Below, one piece after another: positions 6,770 to 16,467 of a DNA stretch of 64,000 nt. Source of the DNA: Cellvibrionales bacterium. GTDB lineage: Bacteria > Pseudomonadota > Gammaproteobacteria > Pseudomonadales > JAHEIH01. Both the position numbers and the translations under genes were made by a program. The stretch is from positions 180,987 through 244,986 of the forward strand of contig JAHEIH010000026.1 in assembly GCA_024639455.1 (NCBI GenBank), given 5' to 3'. The notes beneath the pieces are model-generated. The model did not search any database. It was not told the origin of the DNA and saw nothing but the letters and a program-made list of their open reading frames with translations. The first letter of the stretch is position 1, and each line of letters opens with the position of its first letter.

Positions 6770-9511
6770 CTAGTGCGCTTCATCCCAATTGATGCCCACC
6801 CCCGCCTCGACCAACAATGGCACGCGCAGCGTTTCAGCCTCTGACATAAGCTGGATGATTTTCTCGCGCACATCTTCCAATTGATGCTCAGCCACCTCAA
6901 ACACCAATTCATCGTGCACCTGCATAATCATGCGCGCATCGACATCAGCTGACTGCAACCAAGCGTCGACCATCAGCATGGCCAGTTTGATGATATCTGC
7001 AGCTGTGCCTTGCATAGGCGCGTTAATCGCGGTGCGCTCGGCCGCTTGGCGGCGCATGCCGTTAGAGGAATTAATTTCCGGCAGGTTGAGTCGTCTGCCG
7101 CGCAGGGTTTCTACGTAACCTTTTTCCGCCGCTTCGCTGCGGGTGTTATCCATGTAACGCTTCACGCCGGGATAAGTGGCAAAGTAGCGATCGATGAATT
7201 CCTGCGCCTCATTGCGGCCGATGTGCAACTGCTTGGCTAGACCAAACGCTGACATGCCGTAGATCAAACCAAAGTTAACGGCTTTCGCGCTGCGGCGCAT
7301 ATCCGTGGTCACTTCATCTAGCGCCACGCCGTAAACTTCAGCGGCTGCCGCTTTGTGGATGTCCTCGCCGTTGGCGAAAGCACGCAGCAAGCCCTCGTCT
7401 TCAGACAGGTGGGCCATGATTCGCAGTTCGATTTGGGAATAGTCCGCTGCCAGAATTTTATAGCCAGGCGAGGCAACAAACGCCTGGCGAACTTTGCGGC
7501 CCTCTTCGGTGCGAATCGGGATGTTTTGCAAGTTGGGATCCGAACTCGACAAGCGACCAGTGGCGGCCACCGCCTGGTGGTAGGAGGTGTGCACCCGGCC
7601 AGTGTTGGGGTCGATCATCTCGCCTAGTTTGTCGGTATAGGTCGACTTCAACTTACTGAGGCCACGGTACTCCATCAATACTCGCGGCAGTTGGTAGTCT
7701 TCAGCCAACTCCACCAATACTTCTTCTGCTGTCGATGGCGCGCCTTTGGGCGTTTTTTTAATAATCGGGAGTTTTAACTCTTCGAATAGAATTTCGCCCA
7801 GCTGTTTAGTGGAGCCCAGATTGAACTCTCGACCACCGATCTGGTAGGCCTGTTCGGTCAGTTCGGCCATGCGCTCACCTAAGCGATGGCTATGATCAGC
7901 TAACATTTGTCGGTCGATACGGGTGCCGTTGCGCTCGATGCGCTGTAGAACGGGTACCAAGGGTACCTCTATCTCGTGGTAGATGCGTTGTAATCCTTCG
8001 GCACGAGCCAAGCGCGGGGCCATGGCTTGGTGCAGGCGCAGGGTAATGTCGGCATCTTCCGCTGCGTATTGCGACGCTTGGTCGATTTCAATTTGATTGA
8101 AGGTCAATTGCTTGGCGCCTTTGCCGGCGATGTCTTCGTAGTGAACGGTCTGCACGCCGAGCTCGCGCATGGCAAGGCTATCCATGTCGTGGCGCCCCGC
8201 GGTGGAATCCAACACGTAGGACGCCAACATGGTGTCATGGGCGATACCGTTCAGCTCGATACCGTGATTGGCTAGGATGTGCTTGTCGTATTTAAGATTT
8301 TGCCCCACCTTGGCCATCGCGGGGTCTTCAAGCAGAGGCTTGAGTGCTTGCAACACTGCGCCGCGATCCAGTTGCGCGGGAGCGCCCAGATAATCGTGGG
8401 CCAATGGGACATAAGCTGCAGTGCCCGCTTCCACGGCAAACGAGACACCTACAATGCTCGCCTGCATGTAGTCTAAGCCGGTGGTTTCAGTATCGAAGGC
8501 GAACAATTCAGCGTCCTTTAATTTTTCTAACCAGGCATCAAACTCGGCCTGCTCGGTGACGCATTGATAAATTAATGTCTCGGGGGCCGCGGGTGGCGCA
8601 ACGACCTCGTCTTCGCTACCACCAAACATATCGCCCTGGCCAGCTGCCGGTGCTGATCGACTTGCCCCAGAAGCATTGAGTTCAGCTACCCAAGACTTAA
8701 ATTCCATCTCGGCAAACAGCGTTGCCAATTTATCCGCCTCGGGCTCTTCGACCTGGATACTGCTCAAATCACAGGGCAGATCAACATCCGTTTTGATAGT
8801 GGCCAACTCATAGGAAAGCGGTAGTTTTTCCAGCGCCGAGCGCAGGTTTTCACCGATTTTGCCACCGACCTTGTCGGCGTTTTCCATGACTCCTTGAAGG
8901 GAGTCGTATTCCAACAGCCATTTCACAGCGGTTTTAGGGCCACATTTTTCCACCCCAGGTATGTTGTCGACTTTATCCCCCATCAACGCGAGATAATCGA
9001 CGATACGCTCGGGTGGGATGCCAAATTTTTCGACCACCCCTTCCCTGTCCATTGCGGTATTGGTCATGGTATTAATCAACGTCACATGCTCGCTTACCAA
9101 CTGCGCCATATCCTTATCGCCAGTGGAGATCACCGTTTCAATACCTTGCTCGGTGGCCTGCTTGGCGAGCGTGCCGATCACGTCGTCGGCTTCCACCCCT
9201 TCGATCACCAATCGGGGCAAGCCCATAGCATCGACGATGTCGTGAATAGGCTGGATTTGAACCCGCAGATCATCGGGCATAGGCGGTCGGTTGGCCTTGT
9301 ATTCGCTGTACATATCGTTGCGGAAGGTCTTGCCTTTGGCGTCGAACACCACCACGATTTTGCTGTCTGCATAGTTCTTTTGCAGCGAGCGCAGCATGTT
9401 GATTACACCCTTTACCGCGCCAGTAGGCTGGCCCTTCGAGTTGGTCAACGGTGGAAGTGCGTGAAACGCTCGGAACAAATACGACGAACCGTCGACAAGT
9501 ACAACTGCCAT
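6770..9511 (-). CDS. polA: DNA polymerase I
   Basis: A 913-residue family A polymerase for gap repair and Okazaki fragment processing. It has an N-terminal 5'-3' exonuclease (about 1-290, with YLALMGDKVDNIPGV), a 3'-5' exonuclease (about 310-500) whose FDTETTGLD keeps the catalytic Asp and Glu so proofreading should work, and a C-terminal polymerase with motif A DYSQIELRIMAHLSED, motif B RRSAKAVNFGLIYGMSAFG and motif C QVHDELVFEV. It starts 13 bases after the M48 protease gene with a clear AAGGAA site, so it can be read as the last gene of a znuA-protease-polA unit. Confidence 0.97.
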   Translation of the reverse strand: MAVVLVDGSSYLFRAFHALPPLTNSKGQPTGAVKGVINMLRSLQKNYADSKIVVVFDAKGKTFRNDMYSEYKANRPPMPDDLRVQIQPIHDIVDAMGLPRLVIEGVEADDVIGTLAKQATEQGIETVISTGDKDMAQLVSEHVTLINTMTNTAMDREGVVEKFGIPPERIVDYLALMGDKVDNIPGVEKCGPKTAVKWLLEYDSLQGVMENADKVGGKIGENLRSALEKLPLSYELATIKTDVDLPCDLSSIQVEEPEADKLATLFAEMEFKSWVAELNASGASRSAPAAGQGDMFGGSEDEVVAPPAAPETLIYQCVTEQAEFDAWLEKLKDAELFAFDTETTGLDYMQASIVGVSFAVEAGTAAYVPLAHDYLGAPAQLDRGAVLQALKPLLEDPAMAKVGQNLKYDKHILANHGIELNGIAHDTMLASYVLDSTAGRHDMDSLAMRELGVQTVHYEDIAGKGAKQLTFNQIEIDQASQYAAEDADITLRLHQAMAPRLARAEGLQRIYHEIEVPLVPVLQRIERNGTRIDRQMLADHSHRLGERMAELTEQAYQIGGREFNLGSTKQLGEILFEELKLPIIKKTPKGAPSTAEEVLVELAEDYQLPRVLMEYRGLSKLKSTYTDKLGEMIDPNTGRVHTSYHQAVAATGRLSSSDPNLQNIPIRTEEGRKVRQAFVASPGYKILAADYSQIELRIMAHLSEDEGLLRAFANGEDIHKAAAAEVYGVALDEVTTDMRRSAKAVNFGLIYGMSAFGLAKQLHIGRNEAQEFIDRYFATYPGVKRYMDNTRSEAAEKGYVETLRGRRLNLPEINSSNGMRRQAAERTAINAPMQGTAADIIKLAMLMVDAWLQSADVDARMIMQVHDELVFEVAEHQLEDVREKIIQLMSEAETLRVPLLVEAGVGINWDEAH

Positions 9512-9524
9512 GAAAATTCCTTAG

Positions 9525-10787
9525 TTAAAGTTGTTGCAGGCGCTCTTGTGCGCTTTTAGCTAGGTCGCCCTCACCTTGCGCGGCCTCGCTGTAATAAATA
9601 CGCGCCGCGGTTTTATCGCCCTTCGCGCGCGCCAGCTCCCCAAGGTGGTAACTAGCCGTGACCGTACCCAAATACTTGCGGCTATTCAATAGGTCGCTTT
9701 CTGCGCCACGGTTATTACCCCGTTCGGTGCGAACCAAGCCACGGTACAGGTGACCTGAAAACAAACCTGGGCTGTGACTGATGGTTTTGGCGAAAGCGGC
9801 TTCAGCGCCTTTTTTGTCACCTTGCTTTTGCAGCACTTGGCCTTTGGTTTGCCAGAATAAGCCCTCTTTTGATTGCCCGGCGATGGCCTTGTTGGCAAGC
9901 GCTAACGCGCCGCTGAGATCGTCTTTTTGCAAGGCTTGCATAGCATCGGCGTTGGCTTTGTAGGCCTCGCTATCTCGGCGCAACTGCGCCATGGCGCGGT
10001 CAAAGGCCGCCTTGTTACGCGCCCCGCTAGGCAGGCTTTCCGCTTGTGCTCGGTTGGCGTCAACACGTGACTGCGATGGTGGGTGGCTGGCAAAAAACTC
10101 GTCAAACCAACGGCTAGAACGCCCTTCGGAGAGCTTCACAAAGGTCTGCTGTAACTCTACCGCTGCGCGGGGTTCGTACCCAGCGCGCACCATGTACTCA
10201 ATGCCATAGCGGTCGGATTCGGTTTCGTTACTGCGGCTGTAGCGCGCCATCCAAGCTTGTGCACCAACCCCCGCTGCCAACACAGCCGCACCGCCGTATT
10301 TGTTTTGCTTTTGCGCAGCGATAGCGGTGGCCGCGAGGCCAATATTGAGTAAGATGCTCTGTGATTGTTGTTGTGCACCGTGACGCGCGGCAGCGTGGAC
10401 AATCTCGTGGCCGATGACGGCGGCTAACTGCGCTTCATCTTCGAGGTGAACAAGCAAACCGCGGTTCAAGGCAATTTTGCCGCCGGGCATCGCCCAGGCA
10501 TTAGGCACGTCGTTATTAAGTACCACAAATTCATAGGGCAGTTCGGGGCGGTCGCTCACCGCCGCCAGTTTTGCACCCACAGTAGCAACATAACGCGTTA
10601 ATCCCGGGTCAACCGTGTACTGCCCCCCCTGCTGCTGTTGCGCGGGCAGATAATTTTGTTCACCGATGGCGATTTCCTGATCGGTAGATATAAATACCAT
10701 ATCGCGCTTGCCGGTGACTGGATTGCTCGCACAGGCGGTCAAAAATCCCGCTAACACAATGGTAAAAATAAGCTTTTGAAATGACAT
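9525..10787 (-). CDS. M48-family metalloprotease lipoprotein with TPR repeats (BepA-like)
   Basis: A 420-residue periplasmic protein. It has a lipoprotein signal (lipobox LTAC, C19), a zinc protease domain with HEIVH (127-131) and a downstream ESDRYG giving the third ligand, then a C-terminal TPR-like helical region (about 290-420). Relatives such as BepA degrade or chaperone outer-membrane proteins. The ATG at 10787 is preferred to one 10 codons upstream because GGAGGG precedes it and the signal begins there. It sits between znuA and polA with gaps of 23 and 13 bases. The exact substrate is unknown. Confidence 0.88.
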   Translation of the reverse strand: MSFQKLIFTIVLAGFLTACASNPVTGKRDMVFISTDQEIAIGEQNYLPAQQQQGGQYTVDPGLTRYVATVGAKLAAVSDRPELPYEFVVLNNDVPNAWAMPGGKIALNRGLLVHLEDEAQLAAVIGHEIVHAAARHGAQQQSQSILLNIGLAATAIAAQKQNKYGGAAVLAAGVGAQAWMARYSRSNETESDRYGIEYMVRAGYEPRAAVELQQTFVKLSEGRSSRWFDEFFASHPPSQSRVDANRAQAESLPSGARNKAAFDRAMAQLRRDSEAYKANADAMQALQKDDLSGALALANKAIAGQSKEGLFWQTKGQVLQKQGDKKGAEAAFAKTISHSPGLFSGHLYRGLVRTERGNNRGAESDLLNSRKYLGTVTASYHLGELARAKGDKTAARIYYSEAAQGEGDLAKSAQERLQQL

Positions 10788-10810
10788 AAACCCTCCGTGG
10801 ATTGCCCGCT

Positions 10811-11653
10811 TTAACAATCGGCAATAGCCCTAAGCATAGCAGCTAGATAGTCACTGTAGGAGGTGTATTCGCGTTGGTCCGCCAAAACATCGATGTCGGC
10901 GAAATTCACTTTCCCAAGGATTTTTTCACTAACATCACGGGCATTCGATTGAACGAGCACGCAGGCCTTGCTCGCACCTTGAACCGCCTGCTTGATGCGA
11001 TACAAACTACGCATACCTACACGACTTTCGTTGGCGTTAGTTAGCACGCCCTGCAGGGTAATACCAAAGGGATGCAGCAAATAAGTAAACGCGTTGTGGT
11101 AGGCAAAATAGTCTACCCCCGCAGGCAAATTGACCCCATCAGTTAGACGATGCTGCTCAGCCAGCACGGTTTGAAAACGTTTCTCAAATGCCCCTCGTTG
11201 CTCCGGCAGCAAGGAAATTAAGCGCTGGCTAATCGCTTCGGCGAGCATGGCGCTGTTGGTGGGGCTCAGCCAAAGATGTGGATCTATGTGGCCGTCGTGG
11301 TGGTGCTCATCGCCGTCGCCTTCGAGACCGTGGGTTTCCACACCCACCAATAAATCCATGCGCAATAGTTTGTCTTTTCCTATACCGGATAATTTACCCA
11401 TGAAGGGCTCTAGCCCAGCGCCTACCAGCACCACCAAATCCGCGTTGGCCACGGCCACACGATCACTGACACGCATGCTGTAGTGATGTATAGACCCGGC
11501 GTTGGGTACCAACGTGGTGACTGTTACTTGATCGCCGCCAAGATCCGCTAGCAGTAAGGCAAGGGGTTTAATCGATGTCACCACGTTTATCTCGGCGCGG
11601 GCAAAACCAGGCAGCGCTAATATGATGAATAGAACTAGGGTGGCGAGTCGCAT
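10811..11653 (-). CDS. znuA: Zinc ABC transporter, periplasmic zinc-binding protein
   Basis: A 280-residue cluster A-I solute-binding protein that delivers Zn2+ to ZnuBC. It has a signal peptide ending GFARA (about residue 20), the metal ligand stretch GSIHHYSMRVSD, an acidic His-rich loop containing EHHHDGHIDPHLW, and VDYFAYHNAFTYLLHPFG. It is transcribed divergently from znuC-znuB, 92 bases away from the chosen znuC start. Unlike the pseudomonad arrangement I know, no zur gene lies between them. Confidence 0.92.
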   Translation of the reverse strand: MRLATLVLFIILALPGFARAEINVVTSIKPLALLLADLGGDQVTVTTLVPNAGSIHHYSMRVSDRVAVANADLVVLVGAGLEPFMGKLSGIGKDKLLRMDLLVGVETHGLEGDGDEHHHDGHIDPHLWLSPTNSAMLAEAISQRLISLLPEQRGAFEKRFQTVLAEQHRLTDGVNLPAGVDYFAYHNAFTYLLHPFGITLQGVLTNANESRVGMRSLYRIKQAVQGASKACVLVQSNARDVSEKILGKVNFADIDVLADQREYTSYSDYLAAMLRAIADC

Positions 11654-11745
11654 GCGCGGGAAATCCTCTTTTAAGCGGCGGCTAGTTTACCACCGCAGTT
11701 TTAGTGCGCAAAATCGAGTATCATGGCAGCAAACCGCGAGGGCCT

Positions 11746-12501
11746 ATGAGTAACTTACTTTCTTTGCAACATATCCATTTCCAGCACAAGGGGCGCACCA
11801 TCCTGCAGGATGTCTCGCTGACGCTCGATGCCGGGCAAATTGTGACGCTGATCGGGCCCAGCGGCGCGGGCAAAACCACCTTAGTTCGCATCGCACTGGG
11901 GCTGCTTAAACCCAGCAGTGGCAGTTGTTCCCGCAAAGCCAAGTTGCGCATTGGTTACGTGCCGCAAAAAGTCGTCGTTAATCAACTGATGCCCCTCACC
12001 GTAGAGCGCTTCCTCGCCACCTCTAACTGCGAGCGCAAGATGTTACACGACATCTGTGAGCAAGTGTCTATCCAGCACTTGCTCAACCAGCGCATGAACA
12101 ATCTTTCGGGGGGCGAGATGCAGCGTGTATTGTTAGCCAAGGCGCTGCTAGTTAAACCACAGTTATTGGTCCTTGACGAGCCAGTACAAGGTGTTGATGT
12201 CACTGGGCAAGCCGAGTTATACCAGTTGATCCAAGATATCTCTAAACGTTTGCATTGTGCCGTTCTTATGGTGTCACACGACCTGCATTTGGTCATGTCT
12301 GCCACCGATACAGTGGTATGCATGAACAACCATGTCTGTTGCCACGGGCACCCCGAATCGGTAAGTGCGCATCCCGCCTACCTAGAACTATTCGGCAAAA
12401 ACATTGAGCCAAGCTTGGCGCTTTACACCCACCATCATAACCACGTGCACGACGGTTGTAACCACGACGTAGCCAACATAGATGAGGAGAACAAGGCATG
12501 A
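11746..12501 (+). CDS. znuC: Zinc ABC transporter, ATP-binding protein
   Basis: A 251-residue ATPase that powers zinc import. It has Walker A GPSGAGKTT, signature LSGGEMQR, Walker B LLVLDEP and a switch His in MVSHDLH. The C-terminus is rich in His and Cys (YTHHHNHVHDGCNHD), probably a metal-sensing or binding tail. I chose the ATG at 11746 because the ABC fold begins there; 14 extra upstream codons have no family match. Its stop overlaps the znuB start as ATGA. Confidence 0.92.
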   Translation: MSNLLSLQHIHFQHKGRTILQDVSLTLDAGQIVTLIGPSGAGKTTLVRIALGLLKPSSGSCSRKAKLRIGYVPQKVVVNQLMPLTVERFLATSNCERKMLHDICEQVSIQHLLNQRMNNLSGGEMQRVLLAKALLVKPQLLVLDEPVQGVDVTGQAELYQLIQDISKRLHCAVLMVSHDLHLVMSATDTVVCMNNHVCCHGHPESVSAHPAYLELFGKNIEPSLALYTHHHNHVHDGCNHDVANIDEENKA

Positions 12502-13280
12502 GTTTTATCGCCCTTGCCGCGGCAGCAGGTTTAGCCATCGCGCTTGTCGCCGGCCCCGTTGGCTGCTTTGTGGTATGGCGGCGCATGGCCTATTTTGGCG
12601 ACAGTTTGGCGCACGCCGCTCTGCTTGGTGTCGGTGTAGGCCTAATGCTCGATCTCAATTTATCGCTGACGATATTAGCGGTTTGCTTGTTAAGCGTGCC
12701 GCTGATTTTGCTGCTCACCAATAGCCAGCACGTCGCGGATGATACCGCGCTAGGCATTCTATCTCATGCCAGTTTAGCGATTGGCATCACCTCCGTCAGT
12801 TTGGCTGCAGGTGGCACGTTAGACCTGTCTTCTTTCCTGTTTGGCGATATTCTCGCCTTGAGTGAGGCAGACGTCGCCACCGTGATCGCCATGTGTATCA
12901 CGGTCGGTGTCGTGCTGGCTAAATTTTGGCGACAACTGGTCTACGTCACTATTCATTTTGAACTCGCCAGTGTCGAAGGTGTGCCGAGTCGACGCTTGGA
13001 AGTCATGTTGATGTTACTGATAGCGGTACTGGTCGCGGTGGGTATGCAAGTTGTCGGGGCGCTGCTGATTGGCTCTTTGCTTATCGTCCCTGCAGCGGCA
13101 GCGGGTTTACTCGCTGGTAACCCCGAGCGCATGGCCTGGATTTCAGCGATGTTTGCTAGTGCCGCCATAATGGGTGGCTTGGCGATGTCTTGGTTTATCG
13201 ACACCCCTGCTGGTCCCTCAGCAGTGGTGGTAGCGACAGGCATTTTTGCCTTCGCCAAACTGTTAAGTTTGCGCAGTTAG
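12498..13280 (+). CDS. znuB: Zinc ABC transporter, membrane permease
   Basis: A 260-residue inner-membrane protein with about eight hydrophobic helices, including the family stretch AYFGDSLAHAALLGVG near the N-terminus and QVVGALLIGSLLIVPAAAA. It is translationally coupled to znuC by an ATGA overlap. Its stop codon overlaps that of the convergent Sco gene within the 4 bases TTAG (13277-13280). Confidence 0.93.
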   Translation: MSFIALAAAAGLAIALVAGPVGCFVVWRRMAYFGDSLAHAALLGVGVGLMLDLNLSLTILAVCLLSVPLILLLTNSQHVADDTALGILSHASLAIGITSVSLAAGGTLDLSSFLFGDILALSEADVATVIAMCITVGVVLAKFWRQLVYVTIHFELASVEGVPSRRLEVMLMLLIAVLVAVGMQVVGALLIGSLLIVPAAAAGLLAGNPERMAWISAMFASAAIMGGLAMSWFIDTPAGPSAVVVATGIFAFAKLLSLRS

Positions 13281-13945
13281 TGCATATCGTCAAACAGGCG
13301 TCGAACTGAACCAAAATTATTCTTCAGCTTGGCGGCATCAAATGGCGGCTTCATAAAGCCGTGAAAATGCCCATAAGGGTTGATGATCGCCAAGTTTGCG
13401 CCATGGTCAACTTGGTAATTTTCACCACTGCCAGGCACCTTTCTAAACGTTGTGTTTAATTGCGTTGCAAAACGATGCACATCAAAGAAATCACCCGTCA
13501 CGCCAGTAAACGTTGGATTAAAGTAGCGGACGTATTGATTCAGAATTTCAGGGGTATCTCGTGCCGGGTCGGCGCTTACCATAATGATTTGGGTATCCTT
13601 GTCCCACCCTTGGCTTTCCATTTCAGCGTAGAAATTGTTCAAGGTTGCCAAGGTCGTTGGGCAGACATCAGGGCAGTGGGTAAAGCCAAAAAAGATGATA
13701 CTCCATTTACCCTCTAAACGAGAGACATCAAACGCTTGTTGGTTGTCGTCAACCAAGTTAAACGGTTGCATGATCCGGCCTTTATCAAAGATATAAGTCC
13801 CGTGTAGCTTCAGTTCTTCCTTGTCCATAAGCGGGGGATTCAACAGTGTGTACGCTAGGGCAATAATAAACAGGCTCGCCATGATAATAGCGATGGTCAC
13901 GGTTTTACGGATGCCTTTTTGGCGGTCTTGTACAGATGTGTTCAT
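13277..13945 (-). CDS. senC: Sco1/SenC-type copper chaperone for cytochrome c oxidase
   Basis: A 222-residue protein with one N-terminal membrane helix (about 15-33) and a periplasmic thioredoxin-like domain. The copper ligands are visible: CPDVC (C91, C95) and the distal His in YQVDHGANL (H181). Sco proteins load or reduce the CuA site of CoxB. It is the last gene of the assembly block SURF1-membrane protein-ctaB-sco, starting 9 bases after ctaB. Confidence 0.93.
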   Translation of the reverse strand: MNTSVQDRQKGIRKTVTIAIIMASLFIIALAYTLLNPPLMDKEELKLHGTYIFDKGRIMQPFNLVDDNQQAFDVSRLEGKWSIIFFGFTHCPDVCPTTLATLNNFYAEMESQGWDKDTQIIMVSADPARDTPEILNQYVRYFNPTFTGVTGDFFDVHRFATQLNTTFRKVPGSGENYQVDHGANLAIINPYGHFHGFMKPPFDAAKLKNNFGSVRRLFDDMH

Positions 13946-13954
13946 TGATTTCCT

Positions 13955-14848
13955 CTAAAAACCAACCGGTGGATAGACATAATGGTCGATCAACATGATC
14001 GCAAACAACAGCATCAAATAGATAATGGAATACTTAAAGGTCGCCATCGGCACTTTGGGGTCTTTGGCCATCATCAACAGGATGGCGTACCACAAAAAGA
14101 TAAGACCCAGTACCAAAGCGCCAATGGCATAGAGCGGACCACTCATCAATGTGGCATATGGCAGCATCGTGACCACCAAAAGAATGATGGTGTACAGCAA
14201 TACCTGTAGGCGGGTGAACTGGTCGCCGTGGGTGACTGGCAACATCGGAATATCAACTTTGGCGTAGTCTTCACGGCGATGAATTGCCAAGGCCCAGAAA
14301 TGGGGCGGCGTCCAAGCGAAAATAATCAAGACTAACAATAAACCATAGCCGTGGACTTCGTTGGTTACCGCGGTCCAGCCAAGCAGTGGTGGCGCGGCGC
14401 CTGCTAAACCACCGATCACGATGTTTTGTGGCGTCGCACGCTTTAAAAACATTGTGTATATGAAGGCATAGCCGATCAATGAAGCGAGCGTCAGCCATGC
14501 GGTTAATGGATTGATGAATACCATAAGCATCCACATGCCTAATCCACCAATGACAATGGCAAAAATAAGGGCTTTCGTCGGGGTGACGCGGCCTTGAGCC
14601 ACCGGGCGATTCTGTGTGCGAGCCATGTTGATGTCAGTGCGGTAATCGATCATGTGGTTGATAGCTGCAGCAGAGCCCGCCATCAGTGCAATACCGAGGT
14701 TGCCAATGATCAATACATCTAACGGAACCATGCCTGGCACAGCCATGAACATACCAATGGCCGACGTCATGATCATCAAAAAGACCACATTGGGCTTGGT
14801 CATTTCGTAGTAGTCGCGCCAAAGTGGGCGTTGAATATTGTCAGTCAT
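13955..14848 (-). CDS. ctaB: Protohaem IX farnesyltransferase (haem O synthase)
   Basis: A 297-residue UbiA-family membrane enzyme that adds a farnesyl group to haem B. It has eight to nine hydrophobic helices and the allylic-diphosphate motif [19 protein letters not shown], plus a second aspartate loop [13 protein letters not shown]. It lies within the cox assembly block, but the expected next enzyme CtaA (haem A synthase) is not encoded beside it. Confidence 0.95.
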   Translation of the reverse strand: MTDNIQRPLWRDYYEMTKPNVVFLMIMTSAIGMFMAVPGMVPLDVLIIGNLGIALMAGSAAAINHMIDYRTDINMARTQNRPVAQGRVTPTKALIFAIVIGGLGMWMLMVFINPLTAWLTLASLIGYAFIYTMFLKRATPQNIVIGGLAGAAPPLLGWTAVTNEVHGYGLLLVLIIFAWTPPHFWALAIHRREDYAKVDIPMLPVTHGDQFTRLQVLLYTIILLVVTMLPYATLMSGPLYAIGALVLGLIFLWYAILLMMAKDPKVPMATFKYSIIYLMLLFAIMLIDHYVYPPVGF

Positions 14849-14853
14849 ATTTT

Positions 14854-15489
14854 TTACTCGGTTGAAGAGTTCTTCAACAAGAATTTCATATCATCCAGTA
14901 TTTGACGACCACTATGGTTTTCGCCGTACTGCATCATGATCCAACCCTGTGGATCGACCACATAGAAGTTGTCACGTGGCTCCATGTTTAAGGCTGGTTG
15001 GGTATTCTTACTTTGCTGCGGCAACATGCGTAATAAGCTGTCGTCGCCAACGATGCGAATAAATTTCGGGTACTCAAGCGACAGTAACTCGTCGAGTGCA
15101 GCCAAATCCTGAGCACTATTAGCCACCACGTATTTGCGGATACGACGTGCTTCTTTACCCAGTGCTGAGTGGCCCTGTCTTACCACATAAAGGGTTTCTT
15201 GGCAGGTTGCTTCACAAGGTGACGATACGTTGACGACAAACGCCCATTGCGCTAATTCTTCATCGTATTTGTATGGCGAGCCGTCTTCACGAGTGACCTT
15301 GAACGCATTTATTTGAGCAGGTGGATTAATCAAATTGCCGTGGTTACGCGTACCAAGCATACCGACTAAATCGATATCGCCTTTTACGACAAATACCCAC
15401 AGCCAAGTAGAAATAGCCGTCAAAAGTAATGGGATACCGGCGACAAGCATCACCGTTAAACGATTTTTAGTTTTGGTTGAAACGCTCAT
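14854..15489 (-). CDS. Membrane-anchored protein of the cox assembly cluster, function unknown
   Basis: A 211-residue protein with one N-terminal membrane helix (about 12-34) and a periplasmic domain. Its position between SURF1 and ctaB matches an uncharacterised gene of pseudomonad cox clusters. It contains CEATCQE, a CxxxC pair placed like the copper motif of Sco proteins, in a region that also resembles the thioredoxin-like fold (later [14 protein letters not shown]). A Sco-related redox or copper role is therefore possible but not shown. It overlaps the end of SURF1 by 4 bases. Confidence 0.75.
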   Translation of the reverse strand: MSVSTKTKNRLTVMLVAGIPLLLTAISTWLWVFVVKGDIDLVGMLGTRNHGNLINPPAQINAFKVTREDGSPYKYDEELAQWAFVVNVSSPCEATCQETLYVVRQGHSALGKEARRIRKYVVANSAQDLAALDELLSLEYPKFIRIVGDDSLLRMLPQQSKNTQPALNMEPRDNFYVVDPQGWIMMQYGENHSGRQILDDMKFLLKNSSTE

Positions 15490-16211
15490 GAATCTCTCTT
15501 TCGTAACAGTGAGCCAAGGTTACTATTGGCAAAAATAAAGACGATCACCGCCAATGCTGCAAACAAAAACCATTGTACCGCATAGCCGATGTGAGTTTCA
15601 GGTTTTACGTTGATTTGTGGCCAGTTGGTGTCAAAACTTTCGCCTTCATTACCACTTAAACGCAGACTGTAGGGATACAGCTCGGTGCTAATGGAAGCAC
15701 TGATTTGTAAAATATCTAAATAGGGTATTCTTGTCGTCTTTTGTTGGCTGTCCAAGATTAATGCCCCTAAGGTGAAGGGATCTTTGGAAGGCTGATAAAT
15801 CGTCGCGCTAATCTGTTGTAAACCCGTCGGTGTGACAAAGCTAGGGTTGCTATCTCGCTGCCGATTTTCCAACCAGCCGCGATTGATCAAAACATGTTGG
15901 CCATCGCTTGTTTCAAACAAGCTCAGTACGTCGACTCCCAATACCTTATTGCGCCATTGATTTTCAAGCAGCCAATGCTGGTCTTTATAGGAGCCTTTTA
16001 TCGTCACGGCAATATTCGTCTTATCTTCCACAGCTTCGACGTCATTAAGCGTTTTCGGCACCTCAGTTGAACGCTGTAAGTACATAGTTGCAATATCTGC
16101 TTTTTCATCTGCACGCTGTAACTGCCATAAGCCTAACGACAGGCAAAGAGGTACCACCACAAGGGTAAGTAAGGTACTCTTCCATCCTATAGAAAACGTT
16201 AATTTACTCAT
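15486..16211 (-). CDS. SURF1 family cytochrome oxidase biogenesis protein
   Basis: A 241-residue inner-membrane protein with one hydrophobic helix at each end (about 10-30 and 213-232) and a periplasmic loop between, containing LLENQWRNKVLGVDVLSLFE and VLINRGWLENRQRD, which are SURF1 hallmarks. SURF1 helps haem A insertion into CoxA. A short AGGAA precedes the start. Only 11 bases separate it from the start of the divergent DUF2909 gene, so its promoter must lie inside that gene. Confidence 0.92.
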   Translation of the reverse strand: MSKLTFSIGWKSTLLTLVVVPLCLSLGLWQLQRADEKADIATMYLQRSTEVPKTLNDVEAVEDKTNIAVTIKGSYKDQHWLLENQWRNKVLGVDVLSLFETSDGQHVLINRGWLENRQRDSNPSFVTPTGLQQISATIYQPSKDPFTLGALILDSQQKTTRIPYLDILQISASISTELYPYSLRLSGNEGESFDTNWPQINVKPETHIGYAVQWFLFAALAVIVFIFANSNLGSLLRKRDS

Positions 16212-16222
16212 TGGATTCCTAC

Positions 16223-16465
16223 ATGGCGCTCAAAATTGCAATCATCATTCTATTTTTACTGCTCGTTGTTAGCCTGTTTACTAGTTTTACTTTCTTAATG
16301 AAAGATAAGGGCGGTACGCGTCGCACATGGTACCACTTATCGTTTCGGTTGGTGGTAGCCACACTACTCATGGCGCTACTCATCTATGGTGTCTATACCG
16401 GACAACTCGGCTCTAACGCCCCTTGGGACCGCCACAATTTCGAGCCCCGCCCTACCCAACAATGA
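16223..16465 (+). CDS. DUF2909-type twin transmembrane protein
   Basis: An 80-residue protein with two membrane helices (about 3-22 and 41-62) separated by FLMKDKGGTRRTWYHLSFR. It ends in a polar, Pro-rich tail. Such small proteins are found inside cox clusters of related bacteria, reading against the cox genes as here. The function is unknown. I prefer the ATG at 16223 over one 4 codons upstream because the family starts directly with the hydrophobic MALKIAIIIL; neither has a strong ribosome site. Confidence 0.8.
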   Translation: MALKIAIIILFLLLVVSLFTSFTFLMKDKGGTRRTWYHLSFRLVVATLLMALLIYGVYTGQLGSNAPWDRHNFEPRPTQQ

Positions 16466-16467
16466 AT

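Noticed and set aside
8894-9559. Long open frame (221 codons) antisense to the polA start
   Set aside because: It mirrors polA codon structure, has no ribosome site or family features, and polA is certain on the other strand.
11654-11745. Possible Zur operator in the znuA-znuC gap
   Set aside because: No convincing inverted AT-rich palindrome of Zur type was found.
14854-15489. Membrane protein as the missing ctaA
   Set aside because: It has one membrane helix and 211 residues, while CtaA has about eight helices and over 300 residues.
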